64,000 nt of DNA from Chondrinema litorale (GTDB taxonomy: Bacteria > Bacteroidota > Bacteroidia > Cytophagales > Flammeovirgaceae). The position numbers and the translations under genes are program-made. The stretch spans positions 186,001 to 250,000 of the forward strand of contig NZ_CP111049.1 of assembly GCF_026250525.1 (NCBI RefSeq), in the 5' to 3' direction. The notes beneath the pieces were generated by a model that saw nothing but the letters and a program-made list of their open reading frames with translations, was not told the DNA's origin and made no database searches. The number at the start of each line of letters is the position of its first letter. Within the stretch, counting starts at the first letter, position 1. Shown in pieces: positions 34,855 through 43,687 of the stretch.

Positions 34855-37800
34855 ATGAAAATATATATTTTTACCTTATTCATTTTATCCTTTACTACCG
34901 CTTTTGCACAAACAGATTTGGAAGTAAACATCTTAAATCCATACGATGGGAAACCCATTGCTGATGTAGAAGTATTGATAGAAAATCCACAAATTGGATA
35001 TACTAACTCATTGACAACCAACAACTTTGGTAAAGTTATTTTTAGAGGATTATCACTTAATGGTGCTTACAGAATTTACACCAACGAGAACAGTGAATAC
35101 TTATCAAGCGAAGCCAAAGACATTCAGTTAAAAGCCAATGCACATAGAAGTATCACACTAGTTTTACCACCACAAAAAGAACAAACACTAGACGAAGTAG
35201 TAATCACCTCTACACCAGCTACCACCATTAACACAGTAAATGCGGAAGTAGCTTCTGAGATGAGCATTAAGAAAGTTCAAGAATTACCAGTAGAAGGTCG
35301 CGACATTACCAGAATGCTTTATAGGTTACCAAATGTAAGCCAGGCAACAGGCTTTTTCCCTGAGGCGCCGAATGTGAGTATTAATGGTGCCAATGGCTTA
35401 TTCAACAATTACATGATTGATGGAATGGACAATAACGAGCGCTTTCTTGGTGGACAAAAATTTGCCATTCCTATCGGCTTTGTAAAAAATGTAACGGTGC
35501 TTACCAATAACTATTCGGTTGAATTCGGTAACACAGGAAACGGAGTAATCAACATCACCTCTAAATCTGGTTCTAATGACTTTGAAGGCGAAGTTTTCTT
35601 TGTAACCAGACCAGGAGAAGTAATAGATGCAGAAACTCCCTATACACTTCGCGATTTATCTGGTAATGAAGTAAAACAAGGTTTTCAGCGCTATCAGGCT
35701 GGTTTTGGTTTGGGTGGAGCTATCACAAAAGATAAAACTTTTTACTATCTAAACTACGAGCATACTACAGACTTAAAAGATAATATTTTAAGCTCTCCTG
35801 TTTTAGGAATTTATGAAGAAGTTCGTGGAGAAAATACCTTTGATTATTTATCAGCCAAGTTAGATCACCACTGGTCAAAAAGTTTCAAATCTTCTCTAAG
35901 AGCAAACCTTGGTCTGGTTACTTTAGACAGGCAAGCTGGTGGTTTAAGTGGTGGCGTTACTTTCCCTTCGGCAGCCAATGGCCAAGACAGAAACTCAATT
36001 CTTATTGCCAATCAAAACGTGTTGCTGGGCGATAACTTTGTGTTTGAGAGCAATGTACAATATTCACGTTTTCGCTGGAATTATGCAGACCCTTTAAATC
36101 CAGACAGTCCAGATGTTACAGTACTTGACCCAACTGGTAGCACCATAGCTGTTTTAGGCAATCCGGGTTACATTTTCGATTCGCACGAAAACACTTTCCA
36201 ACTTCAAGAAAAATTGAATGTGTACAAAGGCAAACACACTTTTAAGTTTGGTGCAGAATTAATCTCTGCTAACCATTTATTATATGGTGGAGGAAACCCA
36301 AACGGAAGTTATACAGTACAGCTCACTCAAAGTGAACTGGATGCTATAAGTGCACAAAATCTAGGAGCTAGTTTAGATGTAAATGATATTCCATCTACAG
36401 CAACTGTGATAAGTTATGGTGTAGAGTTAAGACCTGCTAGTTATGGTACAAGGCAAAATATTTTTAGTTTTTATGCAGAAGATCAGTTTGCTGCTTCACC
36501 GAAACTCAATCTAACTTTAGGCTTAAGATACGATTATGACAACCTCTCAAAAGGTGGTAGTGCAACAGGCGATTATAACAACCTAGCTCCAAGATTCAGC
36601 TTTAATTATCAGTTAAGTAGCCGTAGTAGTATTCGAGGTGGTTACGGACTTTTCTATGATAAAATCTTGTATAGTGTTTACAGTGATGCATTGCAACAAA
36701 ACAATACAGGCGATGATTTTAAAGCTGAAATTCAATACTTTATCGATCAAGGTATTTTGCCAGAAGATACTGATATTGAACGAGTTACTTTTGATGGAAA
36801 CCTAACTGTGGGAGAAAGCAATAATGCCGGTTTGCCTTTTGGTTACCTAGAAGGGCCAAGTGCAGAAACTTATGCTAGCCAGAGAAATCTTTTTAGTAAT
36901 GAAAGAAGAATTCTAAATCCAAACGGTTACGACAATCCTTATACTCATCAGTTTTCTTTGGGTTACCAATACCAAATAGACGAGCACAAATTGTTTTATG
37001 TGGATGTGGTTTACAACAAATCTAAGAACCTGTTTAGAACTAGAAACCTCAATGCGCCATCTGCTTGGGATGCTGTGGCTGCTGGAAATACTGCTCGTTG
37101 GTCTTCCACTGCTGATAGCACCAGAGCTTTACCGATTTATGGAAACTATGCGATTATAGATGGAGAACAAAGAAGCGGAGTGGCTAAAAGCGTAGTAATT
37201 ACAGAGACGGCAGGAACTTCGGAATATATCGCAGCAAGCTTCAATCTTCAAAAAGAAAGAGGTGATGATAATTTTGCTTACAGAATCATTTATACATTAT
37301 CTAGGCTAGAAAACGATACGGAAGATATCAACTTTAGAGCGATGGATGCAAACAATTTCGAAGCAGAATGGGGACCATCCATCAACGATCGTACACACAT
37401 CATCAACACCATTTTCAATTATTATCCATTTAAAAACTTTACTGCAACAGTGGCAATGTTACTACAAAGTGGCCAGCCAATTAACCGCGTTCCCGATGGA
37501 AGTTTATACTACATTATAGATAGCAATGGCAATTTAATTGGCGGCACAACCAATGATTTAAATGGTGATGGAAGTGCATTTGGTGATGCCTATGTAGGTA
37601 ATAGCGATCGCTATCCGGGAGAATCTAGAAACAGCGATAGATTGCCTTGGTCGAATACATTCGATTTGGGTATACAATACCAGATTCCTTTAGGTGTGCA
37701 GAATTCTAAATTAGAGTTAAGAGCTGATGTATTCAATTTGTTTAATACAGTAAACTTGAGTGGATACAGCAACAATGCGACACAAAGCAATCAAATTCAA

Positions 37801-37887
37801 ACTGGATCAACAGCAAGTGGAGTAATTGTAAGAAAAAATGCTGCTCCACCACGCCAAATCCAGTTTTCTGCAAGATATTTATTCTAA
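34855..37887 (+). CDS. TonB-dependent receptor, Oar-like (1010 aa)
   Basis: Signal peptide (about 1-19, AFAQ), then a carboxypeptidase-regulatory-like beta domain (about 22-105) and an 'E..LDEVVIT' linker. The plug follows (about 115-230; VSINGANGLFNNYMIDG, GNGVINITSKSG) and a long barrel ending in RQIQFSARYLF. Size and layout match the Oar-type receptors of Bacteroidota and Myxococcota. It is followed after only 18 bp by the solute-binding lipoprotein of an ABC importer, so it is very likely the outer-membrane door for that importer's substrate. This arrangement is one of the better clues for the cluster's role. Confidence 0.9.
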   Translation: MKIYIFTLFILSFTTAFAQTDLEVNILNPYDGKPIADVEVLIENPQIGYTNSLTTNNFGKVIFRGLSLNGAYRIYTNENSEYLSSEAKDIQLKANAHRSITLVLPPQKEQTLDEVVITSTPATTINTVNAEVASEMSIKKVQELPVEGRDITRMLYRLPNVSQATGFFPEAPNVSINGANGLFNNYMIDGMDNNERFLGGQKFAIPIGFVKNVTVLTNNYSVEFGNTGNGVINITSKSGSNDFEGEVFFVTRPGEVIDAETPYTLRDLSGNEVKQGFQRYQAGFGLGGAITKDKTFYYLNYEHTTDLKDNILSSPVLGIYEEVRGENTFDYLSAKLDHHWSKSFKSSLRANLGLVTLDRQAGGLSGGVTFPSAANGQDRNSILIANQNVLLGDNFVFESNVQYSRFRWNYADPLNPDSPDVTVLDPTGSTIAVLGNPGYIFDSHENTFQLQEKLNVYKGKHTFKFGAELISANHLLYGGGNPNGSYTVQLTQSELDAISAQNLGASLDVNDIPSTATVISYGVELRPASYGTRQNIFSFYAEDQFAASPKLNLTLGLRYDYDNLSKGGSATGDYNNLAPRFSFNYQLSSRSSIRGGYGLFYDKILYSVYSDALQQNNTGDDFKAEIQYFIDQGILPEDTDIERVTFDGNLTVGESNNAGLPFGYLEGPSAETYASQRNLFSNERRILNPNGYDNPYTHQFSLGYQYQIDEHKLFYVDVVYNKSKNLFRTRNLNAPSAWDAVAAGNTARWSSTADSTRALPIYGNYAIIDGEQRSGVAKSVVITETAGTSEYIAASFNLQKERGDDNFAYRIIYTLSRLENDTEDINFRAMDANNFEAEWGPSINDRTHIINTIFNYYPFKNFTATVAMLLQSGQPINRVPDGSLYYIIDSNGNLIGGTTNDLNGDGSAFGDAYVGNSDRYPGESRNSDRLPWSNTFDLGIQYQIPLGVQNSKLELRADVFNLFNTVNLSGYSNNATQSNQIQTGSTASGVIVRKNAAPPRQIQFSARYLF

Positions 37888-37905
37888 ACTACGACATACT
37901 AAATA

Positions 37906-39123
37906 ATGACTTTCAAAAAATCTATATACTTCTTACTCACAACATTCACCTTGTTTGCTTGCTCTTCTAACAACAAAAAGGAAGAGCCAGAAACAGCCAA
38001 TACTTGGGAAGAAGTTTTACAAGATGCAAAAGGAAAAACGGTCACTTTTATGATGTGGCAAGGTGATCCTTTAATCAACAAATACATACAAGGTTATGTA
38101 GTGCCTGAAGTGAAACATCAATATGATATAACACTAAATGTAATTGGTGGGCAAGGCAACGATATTGTAAATACTTTGATGACTGAAATACAAGCAGGTA
38201 ATGAAACCAGCGAAGTAGATATGATGTGGATAAATGGAGAAACTTTTTACCAACTCCGCCAGATAGATGCTTTGTATGGCCCTTTCACTGAAAAGCTACC
38301 CAACAATCAATATATCGATTGGAATAATCCATTTATCAGTATCGATTTTCAGCAGCAAGTGGCCGGCTACGAATGCCCATGGGGCAATGTCCAAATGGCT
38401 TTCATCTATAATTCAGACAAGGTAGAAAATCCACCACTCACAATGGAAGCATTAGAAGAATGGGTAAAAGCCAACCCTGGAAAATTTACGATTGGCAACG
38501 ACTTTACAGGAATGACTTTGCTGAAGTCTTGGCTCATTCACTTGGCAGGAGGCGCAAGTTCTTTAGATGGAAAGTTCGATCAACAAAAATACGAACAGCT
38601 TAGCAAAAAGCTTTGGGATTACATCAACCGAATAAAACCTTATTTCTGGAATGAGGGAAAAACTTTTCCTGCTTCTGTAGCCCAAATGCATCAACTATTT
38701 GCCAGTGGAGAGCTTTGGTTTACCATGAGCAACAACGATAGCGAAGTGGATAATAAAATTCAGCAGCAAGTTTTTGCTGAAACAAGTCGCGCTTATGTGC
38801 CAGAAACAGGCTCTATCCAAAACTCACATTATCTCGGCATTGTAAAACATGCTGGGAATAAAAATGCAGCGATGGTGGTTTGCAACTTTTTAATTTCTCC
38901 AGAAGCGCAAGCTAAGAAAATGCAACCGCAAGTTTGGGGAGATGGCACAGTGCTTTCGATTGATAAACTTCCAGAAGAATGGCAAAAGAAGTTTAATGAA
39001 ATTCCGGGTAGAGAGAATTCTCCACCAAGAGTAGATATTCAGCCTTTGGCTTTAAAAGAACCCGCACCAGAATACATGATGAAGCTTTTTGAAGATTTTA
39101 GAAAAGAAGTAATCAATCAGTAA
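37906..39123 (+). CDS. ynjB: ABC transporter substrate-binding lipoprotein, YnjB type
   Basis: 405 residues, lipobox LFACS (Cys19), then a type II periplasmic binding fold. The opening TWEEVLQDAKGKTVTFMMWQG, VDMMWINGETFYQLRQ and the WGNVQMAFIYNSDKV segments match the E. coli YnjB family (COG4134), which is distinct from the spermidine/iron binders. Substrate of YnjBCD is not established. It sits between the TonB receptor (18 bp) and the first permease gene (1 bp gap), so the genes are surely co-transcribed. Gene symbol is by family, not proven orthology. Confidence 0.85.
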   Translation: MTFKKSIYFLLTTFTLFACSSNNKKEEPETANTWEEVLQDAKGKTVTFMMWQGDPLINKYIQGYVVPEVKHQYDITLNVIGGQGNDIVNTLMTEIQAGNETSEVDMMWINGETFYQLRQIDALYGPFTEKLPNNQYIDWNNPFISIDFQQQVAGYECPWGNVQMAFIYNSDKVENPPLTMEALEEWVKANPGKFTIGNDFTGMTLLKSWLIHLAGGASSLDGKFDQQKYEQLSKKLWDYINRIKPYFWNEGKTFPASVAQMHQLFASGELWFTMSNNDSEVDNKIQQQVFAETSRAYVPETGSIQNSHYLGIVKHAGNKNAAMVVCNFLISPEAQAKKMQPQVWGDGTVLSIDKLPEEWQKKFNEIPGRENSPPRVDIQPLALKEPAPEYMMKLFEDFRKEVINQ

Positions 39124-39124
39124 G

Positions 39125-39970
39125 ATGAAAAGAAAGATCGTTATTGCCATTTTTATACTCATCACAACAACTCCTTTGCTGTTCGGCTTTGGCTATTCAC
39201 TATTGTATAGCTTCGGCTTAACTGGCATATTGAGCAAAGGATTTACTATAGAACACTGGCAAATGCTTTTCACAGAAAGTGATGGTATAAGTAGCTTATT
39301 TTATACGATCTTTCTCACCATTATTTCTCTGATTTTAATTCTTTTGCCTGCATTGGTTTTAGCATGGTGGCAAACAAATTCCGCACAAGTAAAATGGCTC
39401 AAAGCTATGTTGTTTCTGCCTTTATGTTTTCCACCTTTAGTGGCTGCATTTGCCATGTATCATTTATTGAGTCCGACAGGAATTTATTCTAGAGTTTTTT
39501 ACCAATTAGGTTTGATTGAACAACTAGAAGATTTCCCCAGACTGGTGAATGATTTTGCTTCTATTGGAATTTTGGCAGCGCATGTGTTTATGGTGTTTCC
39601 TTTATTTACCTTACTCTTTATCAATCAAGTAAAAAAAGAGAGGCTAGATGAATTAATGGCAACTTCTCTCACATTAGGAGCTTCCGGCTTTTACTTTTTC
39701 CGAAAAGTATTTGCCCCAGTAATCTTGATGAGATCAAGCCCATTAATCGTATTGTATGGCATTTTTTTGATGGGGACTTACGAAGTTCCTTTGCTGCTAG
39801 GAAGATCATCGCCAAGAGTGGTAACTGTATTTATAACCGAGAAAATTAAAGGTTTTAGTTTGCAAGATATTCCACAAGGGCATGCGATGGCAGTTGTTTA
39901 CACTTTACTCGTAATCACAATCACTACTTTCTTTCTAAGCATAAACCGAAAAACTATTTCAGGCTCATGA
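39125..39970 (+). CDS. ABC transporter permease (YnjC N-half type)
   Basis: 281 residues with six hydrophobic helices and the cytoplasmic EAA-loop region ATSLTLGASGFYFFRKVFAPVIL near residue 180-200. In E. coli the permease YnjC is one long fused protein; here the two halves are separate genes, this one being the first. The 3' end overlaps the next permease by 4 bp (ATGA). It pairs with the second permease and the ATPase to form the inner-membrane channel. Inner membrane location. Confidence 0.87.
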   Translation: MKRKIVIAIFILITTTPLLFGFGYSLLYSFGLTGILSKGFTIEHWQMLFTESDGISSLFYTIFLTIISLILILLPALVLAWWQTNSAQVKWLKAMLFLPLCFPPLVAAFAMYHLLSPTGIYSRVFYQLGLIEQLEDFPRLVNDFASIGILAAHVFMVFPLFTLLFINQVKKERLDELMATSLTLGASGFYFFRKVFAPVILMRSSPLIVLYGIFLMGTYEVPLLLGRSSPRVVTVFITEKIKGFSLQDIPQGHAMAVVYTLLVITITTFFLSINRKTISGS

Positions 39971-40731
39971 AAAGAATCGCATACATAATAGTGATTGTCT
40001 CTTTGCTGATGCCTTTGGTAACCATCATCAGCTTGTCTGTTACGGTGCAATGGCAATATCCACAACTTTGGGATGCTCATTTCAGCCTTAAAAACTGGTT
40101 GGAAGCTTTCACAAACAATGATGTGCTTTCTGGCTTGATGCTTTCTCTTGTAATAGCCGTTTTAATTGCCTCTATAGCTACTAGTTTTGGTTTTATAGTT
40201 TCTGGTTTCATTACTGAAAATAAGAAAACTGAGCAATTGCTACAGCTTGCTTACTATCCATACTTAATTGCTCCGGTGGTTTTTGGTGCCATGTTGCAGT
40301 TTTATTTCGCATGGCTAAAATTAACAGGTATGCTCACAGGAGTAATTCTGGCACAAATGATTTTTATATTGCCATATAGCGTGCTATTCCTTGCTACATT
40401 CTGGAACAACCGAATTAGGCAAACTGCTTTTCAGGCAAGTTCTTTAGGAGCTTCCAATTGGCATGTGTATCGAACGGTGTTAATACCCATGGCAAGACCT
40501 TGGCTTTTCATCTGCTTTGCACAATGCTTTCTTATTTCGTGGTTCGAATATGGAATTACACAAGTAACCGGCATCGGAAAAGTGAAAACTTTAACTATTC
40601 TCACCATGCAATTTGTAAAAGAAGCGAATCCACATTTGGCGGGAGTTGTGGCTTGTCTGCTTGTGTTTCCGCCACTTTTGTTGTTGGCTTTTAATCAAAG
40701 GGTATTTTTAAAACAAAGTAATTTTTCGTGA
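39967..40731 (+). CDS. ABC transporter permease (second subunit)
   Basis: 254 residues, about six membrane helices. The EAA-type loop reads ASSLGASNWHVYRTVLIPMA. It starts in a 4-bp ATGA overlap with the preceding permease and ends in a 4-bp GTGA overlap with the ATPase gene, so translation is coupled through all three. Function is the second half of the YnjC-like channel. Confidence 0.87.
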   Translation: MKRIAYIIVIVSLLMPLVTIISLSVTVQWQYPQLWDAHFSLKNWLEAFTNNDVLSGLMLSLVIAVLIASIATSFGFIVSGFITENKKTEQLLQLAYYPYLIAPVVFGAMLQFYFAWLKLTGMLTGVILAQMIFILPYSVLFLATFWNNRIRQTAFQASSLGASNWHVYRTVLIPMARPWLFICFAQCFLISWFEYGITQVTGIGKVKTLTILTMQFVKEANPHLAGVVACLLVFPPLLLLAFNQRVFLKQSNFS

Positions 40732-41465
40732 TACAGGTAGATAAAATATCGAAAGCATATGCTAACGAGTCAGTTTTAAAGCAAGTGAGCTTTTCGTTAG
40801 AGGCGAATCAAACTTTGAGTGTTTTGGGTAAATCTGGTTGCGGAAAAACTACTTTGTTAAAGATTCTGGCCGGATTAGAAAAAGCAGATAGCGGCTGTTT
40901 CTTGGTGAACGATTATAATATAATAGGTCTGCCTCCACAACAAAGAGAAGTCGTTTATCTGAGCCAAGAAGCTTTGCTTTTCCCACATATGGATGTGTTT
41001 GAAAACATTGCTTATGGATTGAAAGTACGCAAACTCGATAAAGCTTCAATCAATTCTAAAACCGAAGAAATGATTTTGCAATTGGGTTTGCAAGCACATA
41101 AAAATAAAATGCCACATCAACTTTCTGGTGGACAAAAACAGCGAGTAGCATTTGGTAGGGCTTTAATTATTAACCCGAAAATAATGTTGCTCGATGAACC
41201 CTTTAGCAGTCTTGATGTTCAGACAAGAGAAGATATGCAAAACTTGTTTATCCAACTGAGAGCAAAATATAATATCACCGCCCTTTTTGTGACTCACGAT
41301 TTGAAAGAAGCTTTAAAAATGGGAAATCAAATCGCCCGAATGGAAAAAGGTGCACTTAAACTCTATGAATCTGTAAGCGAATTTGTGCAAAGTCCCGATT
41401 CAGGAGTGGAAAAAGAAATTGAATTTTGGAAAAATCTTATCGACCATCAATATGAAAAAAAATAA
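40728..41465 (+). CDS. ABC transporter ATP-binding protein (YnjD type)
   Basis: 245 residues, start codon GTG at 40728. Complete nucleotide-binding domain: Walker A GKSGCGKTT, Q-loop region VYLSQEALLFPH, signature LSGGQKQR, Walker B IMLLDEPFSSLD and switch His in VTHDLKEA. It powers the importer encoded by the two upstream permease genes. The 3' end runs 14 bp into the radical SAM gene, again suggesting translational coupling. Placement in the YnjBCD family rests mostly on the binding protein two genes upstream. Confidence 0.92.
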   Translation: MIQVDKISKAYANESVLKQVSFSLEANQTLSVLGKSGCGKTTLLKILAGLEKADSGCFLVNDYNIIGLPPQQREVVYLSQEALLFPHMDVFENIAYGLKVRKLDKASINSKTEEMILQLGLQAHKNKMPHQLSGGQKQRVAFGRALIINPKIMLLDEPFSSLDVQTREDMQNLFIQLRAKYNITALFVTHDLKEALKMGNQIARMEKGALKLYESVSEFVQSPDSGVEKEIEFWKNLIDHQYEKK

Positions 41466-42399
41466 AGACTATAACCACGTTGAATCGCTCTACTGGGTGT
41501 TTACTCAGCTTTGCAACGATCAATGCGACCATTGCTATAACCTATCTGGGCCACAAGGCAAACGTATTACTGAAGAAGAATGTCTGGCGATTATTAATAA
41601 CCTTCCAGACAAGGTGGATAGGCTTATTCTCTCTGGTGGTGAGCCACTTGCTGAGAAGAAAAAGCTTTATCTCATTCTAGATAAACTCAAAGAAAAATAC
41701 GGAAATAATACGCAGTTAATGCTGCAAACCAATGGCGATTTACTCACCGAAGAAATTCTAGATACATTGATTGAAAAAGGAATCACTCGCTTTGATATTG
41801 CCAGTATAGATCGCTACCACAAAGCTGCTGGTGGTCGTTTAATACAATTGGCAGATTTGTTTGAGTCTCGTGGTGTAAATGGCGACGAAAAAGACCCACT
41901 GGTTAAAAAAGAGAACTATTTGCATAATTTCCCTTTGAGTTGGGGTTATTGGGGAGCTACAGAAGATATGTGGCTCGGTGGTAATTGGGCACGTGGCAGA
42001 GCTTTGCAAAAAAACATCTGGAAGAAAGATCCCGACCATAATTTTTGTGCGATTCTATCTGGAGCCATTGGTTTTTTAAATGGTGGAGATCAAATTCCTC
42101 AAGAGATTTCTATACAACTTTGGCAAATAAATCCTTGTTGCCCGGGTACCAAAGAACCATTGGGTGATGCTAGAATACAAAAAGTAGCTGAGATTTTGGA
42201 AAAGGTTTCTGATAACCCAGTTTTTGAAATGTTGGACAAAGGCAATCCATATAAAATGGGCGAATCTGTGGGAGTTAGCGAAGCACATGCACGCAAAAGA
42301 TGTGGTGAGCTAAAAAATGTATGCCTTTGGTGTGATGAATTTTTTGAGAAGCATTATGATATTCAAAAATTGAAACCTAAAAATGTTCCTACAACTTAA
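41452..42399 (+). CDS. Radical SAM protein with cysteine-rich C-terminus
   Basis: 315 residues from the ATG at 41452, chosen because it begins MKKNKDYNHVESLYWVF just ahead of the cluster motif; a longer upstream frame would run deep into the ATPase gene. The radical SAM cysteines are C21, C25, C28 (CNDQCDHC, the CxxxCxxC pattern), with the SAM-binding LILSGGEPLA after them. The C-terminal half has further cysteines: NPCCPG, then RCGELKNVCLWCDEFF, spaced as in SPASM/twitch-like auxiliary Fe-S domains. The overlap with an importer ATPase gene implies it acts on what is imported, but the reaction is unknown. Confidence 0.87.
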   Translation: MKKNKDYNHVESLYWVFTQLCNDQCDHCYNLSGPQGKRITEEECLAIINNLPDKVDRLILSGGEPLAEKKKLYLILDKLKEKYGNNTQLMLQTNGDLLTEEILDTLIEKGITRFDIASIDRYHKAAGGRLIQLADLFESRGVNGDEKDPLVKKENYLHNFPLSWGYWGATEDMWLGGNWARGRALQKNIWKKDPDHNFCAILSGAIGFLNGGDQIPQEISIQLWQINPCCPGTKEPLGDARIQKVAEILEKVSDNPVFEMLDKGNPYKMGESVGVSEAHARKRCGELKNVCLWCDEFFEKHYDIQKLKPKNVPTT

Positions 42400-42426
42400 T
42401 TCAATTCAGACACAATTATTAGAAAA

Positions 42427-42810
42427 ATGGCTAAAGAACTGATCTTTGTTTACAATGCTGATTCTGGCAAATGGAATGGCTACATGGATATTATGCACAA
42501 GATATTTTCACCAAAAACTTATCCTTGCAGTTTGTGTGCTATTACGCATGGCACATTTTCGATTAGAGAAAGTTGGAAAGAGTTTATCGATAATTCACCA
42601 GTTACCATGCACTTTCTCCACCGAGATGAGTGGGAAGAGCAATACAAAAGAAAAGGTGAGCAATTGCCCGCTGTTTTTATAAAAGAAGGTGAGGCTATTT
42701 CAACTTGGTTAGATGCCCCTACCCTAAATTCTTACTCCTTAGAAGACTTACAAAATCACATCAAAAACAATTTACCAGAACTAGTTGAGGAGAAAGAGAA
42801 GAGTGAGTGA
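42427..42810 (+). CDS. Small CxxC protein of the YnjBCD-rSAM cluster
   Basis: 127 residues, no signal or membrane segment. It opens with a strand-like ELIFVYNADSG and carries PCSLCAITHGTF (CxxC, about residues 36-39) and a conserved-looking MHFLHRDEWEEQY stretch. The pattern suggests a thioredoxin-like or small redox/metal protein. Similar short proteins occur in other Bacteroidota, usually without a functional name. It follows the radical SAM gene after 27 bp and closes the operon, convergent with the next gene. It may supply electrons or sulfur, or bind a metal, for the radical SAM step; inference only. Confidence 0.7.
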   Translation: MAKELIFVYNADSGKWNGYMDIMHKIFSPKTYPCSLCAITHGTFSIRESWKEFIDNSPVTMHFLHRDEWEEQYKRKGEQLPAVFIKEGEAISTWLDAPTLNSYSLEDLQNHIKNNLPELVEEKEKSE

Positions 42811-42812
42811 TT

Positions 42813-43298
42813 TTACTCCTTCTCTTCCACAGATTCTAACATTCTTAAACCAGATTCGGCCAGAACACTTCCAGGAAATTCTTGTAGAGTTCTTTCGTAA
42901 TAAGCTTTTGCTTGTTGCCCATTTCCGATTTGGGAATAGCAATAAGCGATGTTGTTAAGTGCCATTTCTCTGTAACTCATTTTACCTGAACTCAACATGG
43001 TTATAACTCGATATTTATCAATCCATTCGTTGCGGGTAAAGAAATCGTAACTGTTTTCAAAATGTGGAATAGCCTCTGCAAAATTGCCTTTTTTAACTTG
43101 CTTCATTCCTTTTCTATGATCTTTGGGAATAAGATTTCTTAAAAAAAAGAAAATGATAAAATAAACTACTAAGCCGTAAATAGTGCCTTGTTCTTCATCA
43201 ATTAACCGTCCTAAAAAGAAAAGTAGAGAGATAAAAAGTATTTGAGGTATAATAGAAAGCCAAGCTGGTAATTTTACGATTGGTGCTTTTGAAGCCAT
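42813..43298 (-). CDS. Hypothetical TPR-containing membrane protein
   Basis: 161 residues. Two hydrophobic helices near 14-30 and 38-55 precede a soluble part with two tetratricopeptide-like units (GNFAEAIPHFENSYDFF; ALNNIAYCYSQIGNGQQAKAYYERTLQEFP). Convergent with the small CxxC gene, the stop codons being 2 bp apart. Function unknown; TPR proteins mediate protein contacts. Confidence 0.72.
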   Translation of the reverse strand: MASKAPIVKLPAWLSIIPQILFISLLFFLGRLIDEEQGTIYGLVVYFIIFFFLRNLIPKDHRKGMKQVKKGNFAEAIPHFENSYDFFTRNEWIDKYRVITMLSSGKMSYREMALNNIAYCYSQIGNGQQAKAYYERTLQEFPGSVLAESGLRMLESVEEKE

Positions 43299-43354
43299 TT
43301 AATATCATTCATTTGAGGTTGAAAAAGCTCAAAGTTAGATAAATATTTTAAAGG

Positions 43355-43561
43355 TTAATTTTTATTCCTAAGAACAACATCAATCAACTTATTTAGAAAC
43401 CTGTTAGAAAGTTTGCTTGAGTTCCAATATCCAGCAAATACAGATATTAATGTAGATAGAAACAAGGCCTTACCCCAAGAATTTCCCAATACAAACACAT
43501 TTAGACTTGTAAACATAACCAGATGACCGATAAAATATATAGTAAAAGCTTTCCAATTCAT
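43355..43561 (-). CDS. Small membrane protein
   Basis: 68 residues with two hydrophobic segments (about 5-27 and 32-45) and a basic C-terminus (LNKLIDVVLRNKN). It lies upstream of the TPR-like membrane gene on the same strand with 56 bp between them. The coding frame looks natural, but the gene is short and I know no family for it. Confidence 0.5.
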   Translation of the reverse strand: MNWKAFTIYFIGHLVMFTSLNVFVLGNSWGKALFLSTLISVFAGYWNSSKLSNRFLNKLIDVVLRNKN

Positions 43562-43687
43562 TTTAAATGGTTTTAGGAGGTTTGAATATACCCAATTTTA
43601 GTAAATTCATCCTTTCTTAACTAAAGTCAATGCATCTCATATTCTAGACTTATACTTTTACATCATCAATTTACTCAAACAACTCGA

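Noticed and set aside
16136..37887. Polysaccharide utilisation loci (SusC/SusD type) around the TonB receptors
   Set aside because: No SusD-like lipoprotein, no glycoside hydrolase set and no hybrid two-component or sigma/anti-sigma pair beside any receptor in the window.
41383..41451. Longer N-terminus for the radical SAM protein
   Set aside because: The extension lies wholly inside the ATPase gene, encodes an unconserved basic segment and has no start context; the ATG at 41452 fits the motif position.
33949..42810. Arsenosugar biosynthesis cluster
   Set aside because: DUF2064 proteins carry this name in some databases, but no arsenic methyltransferase (ArsM) or matching radical SAM (ArsS) and DUF547 partner is visible here.
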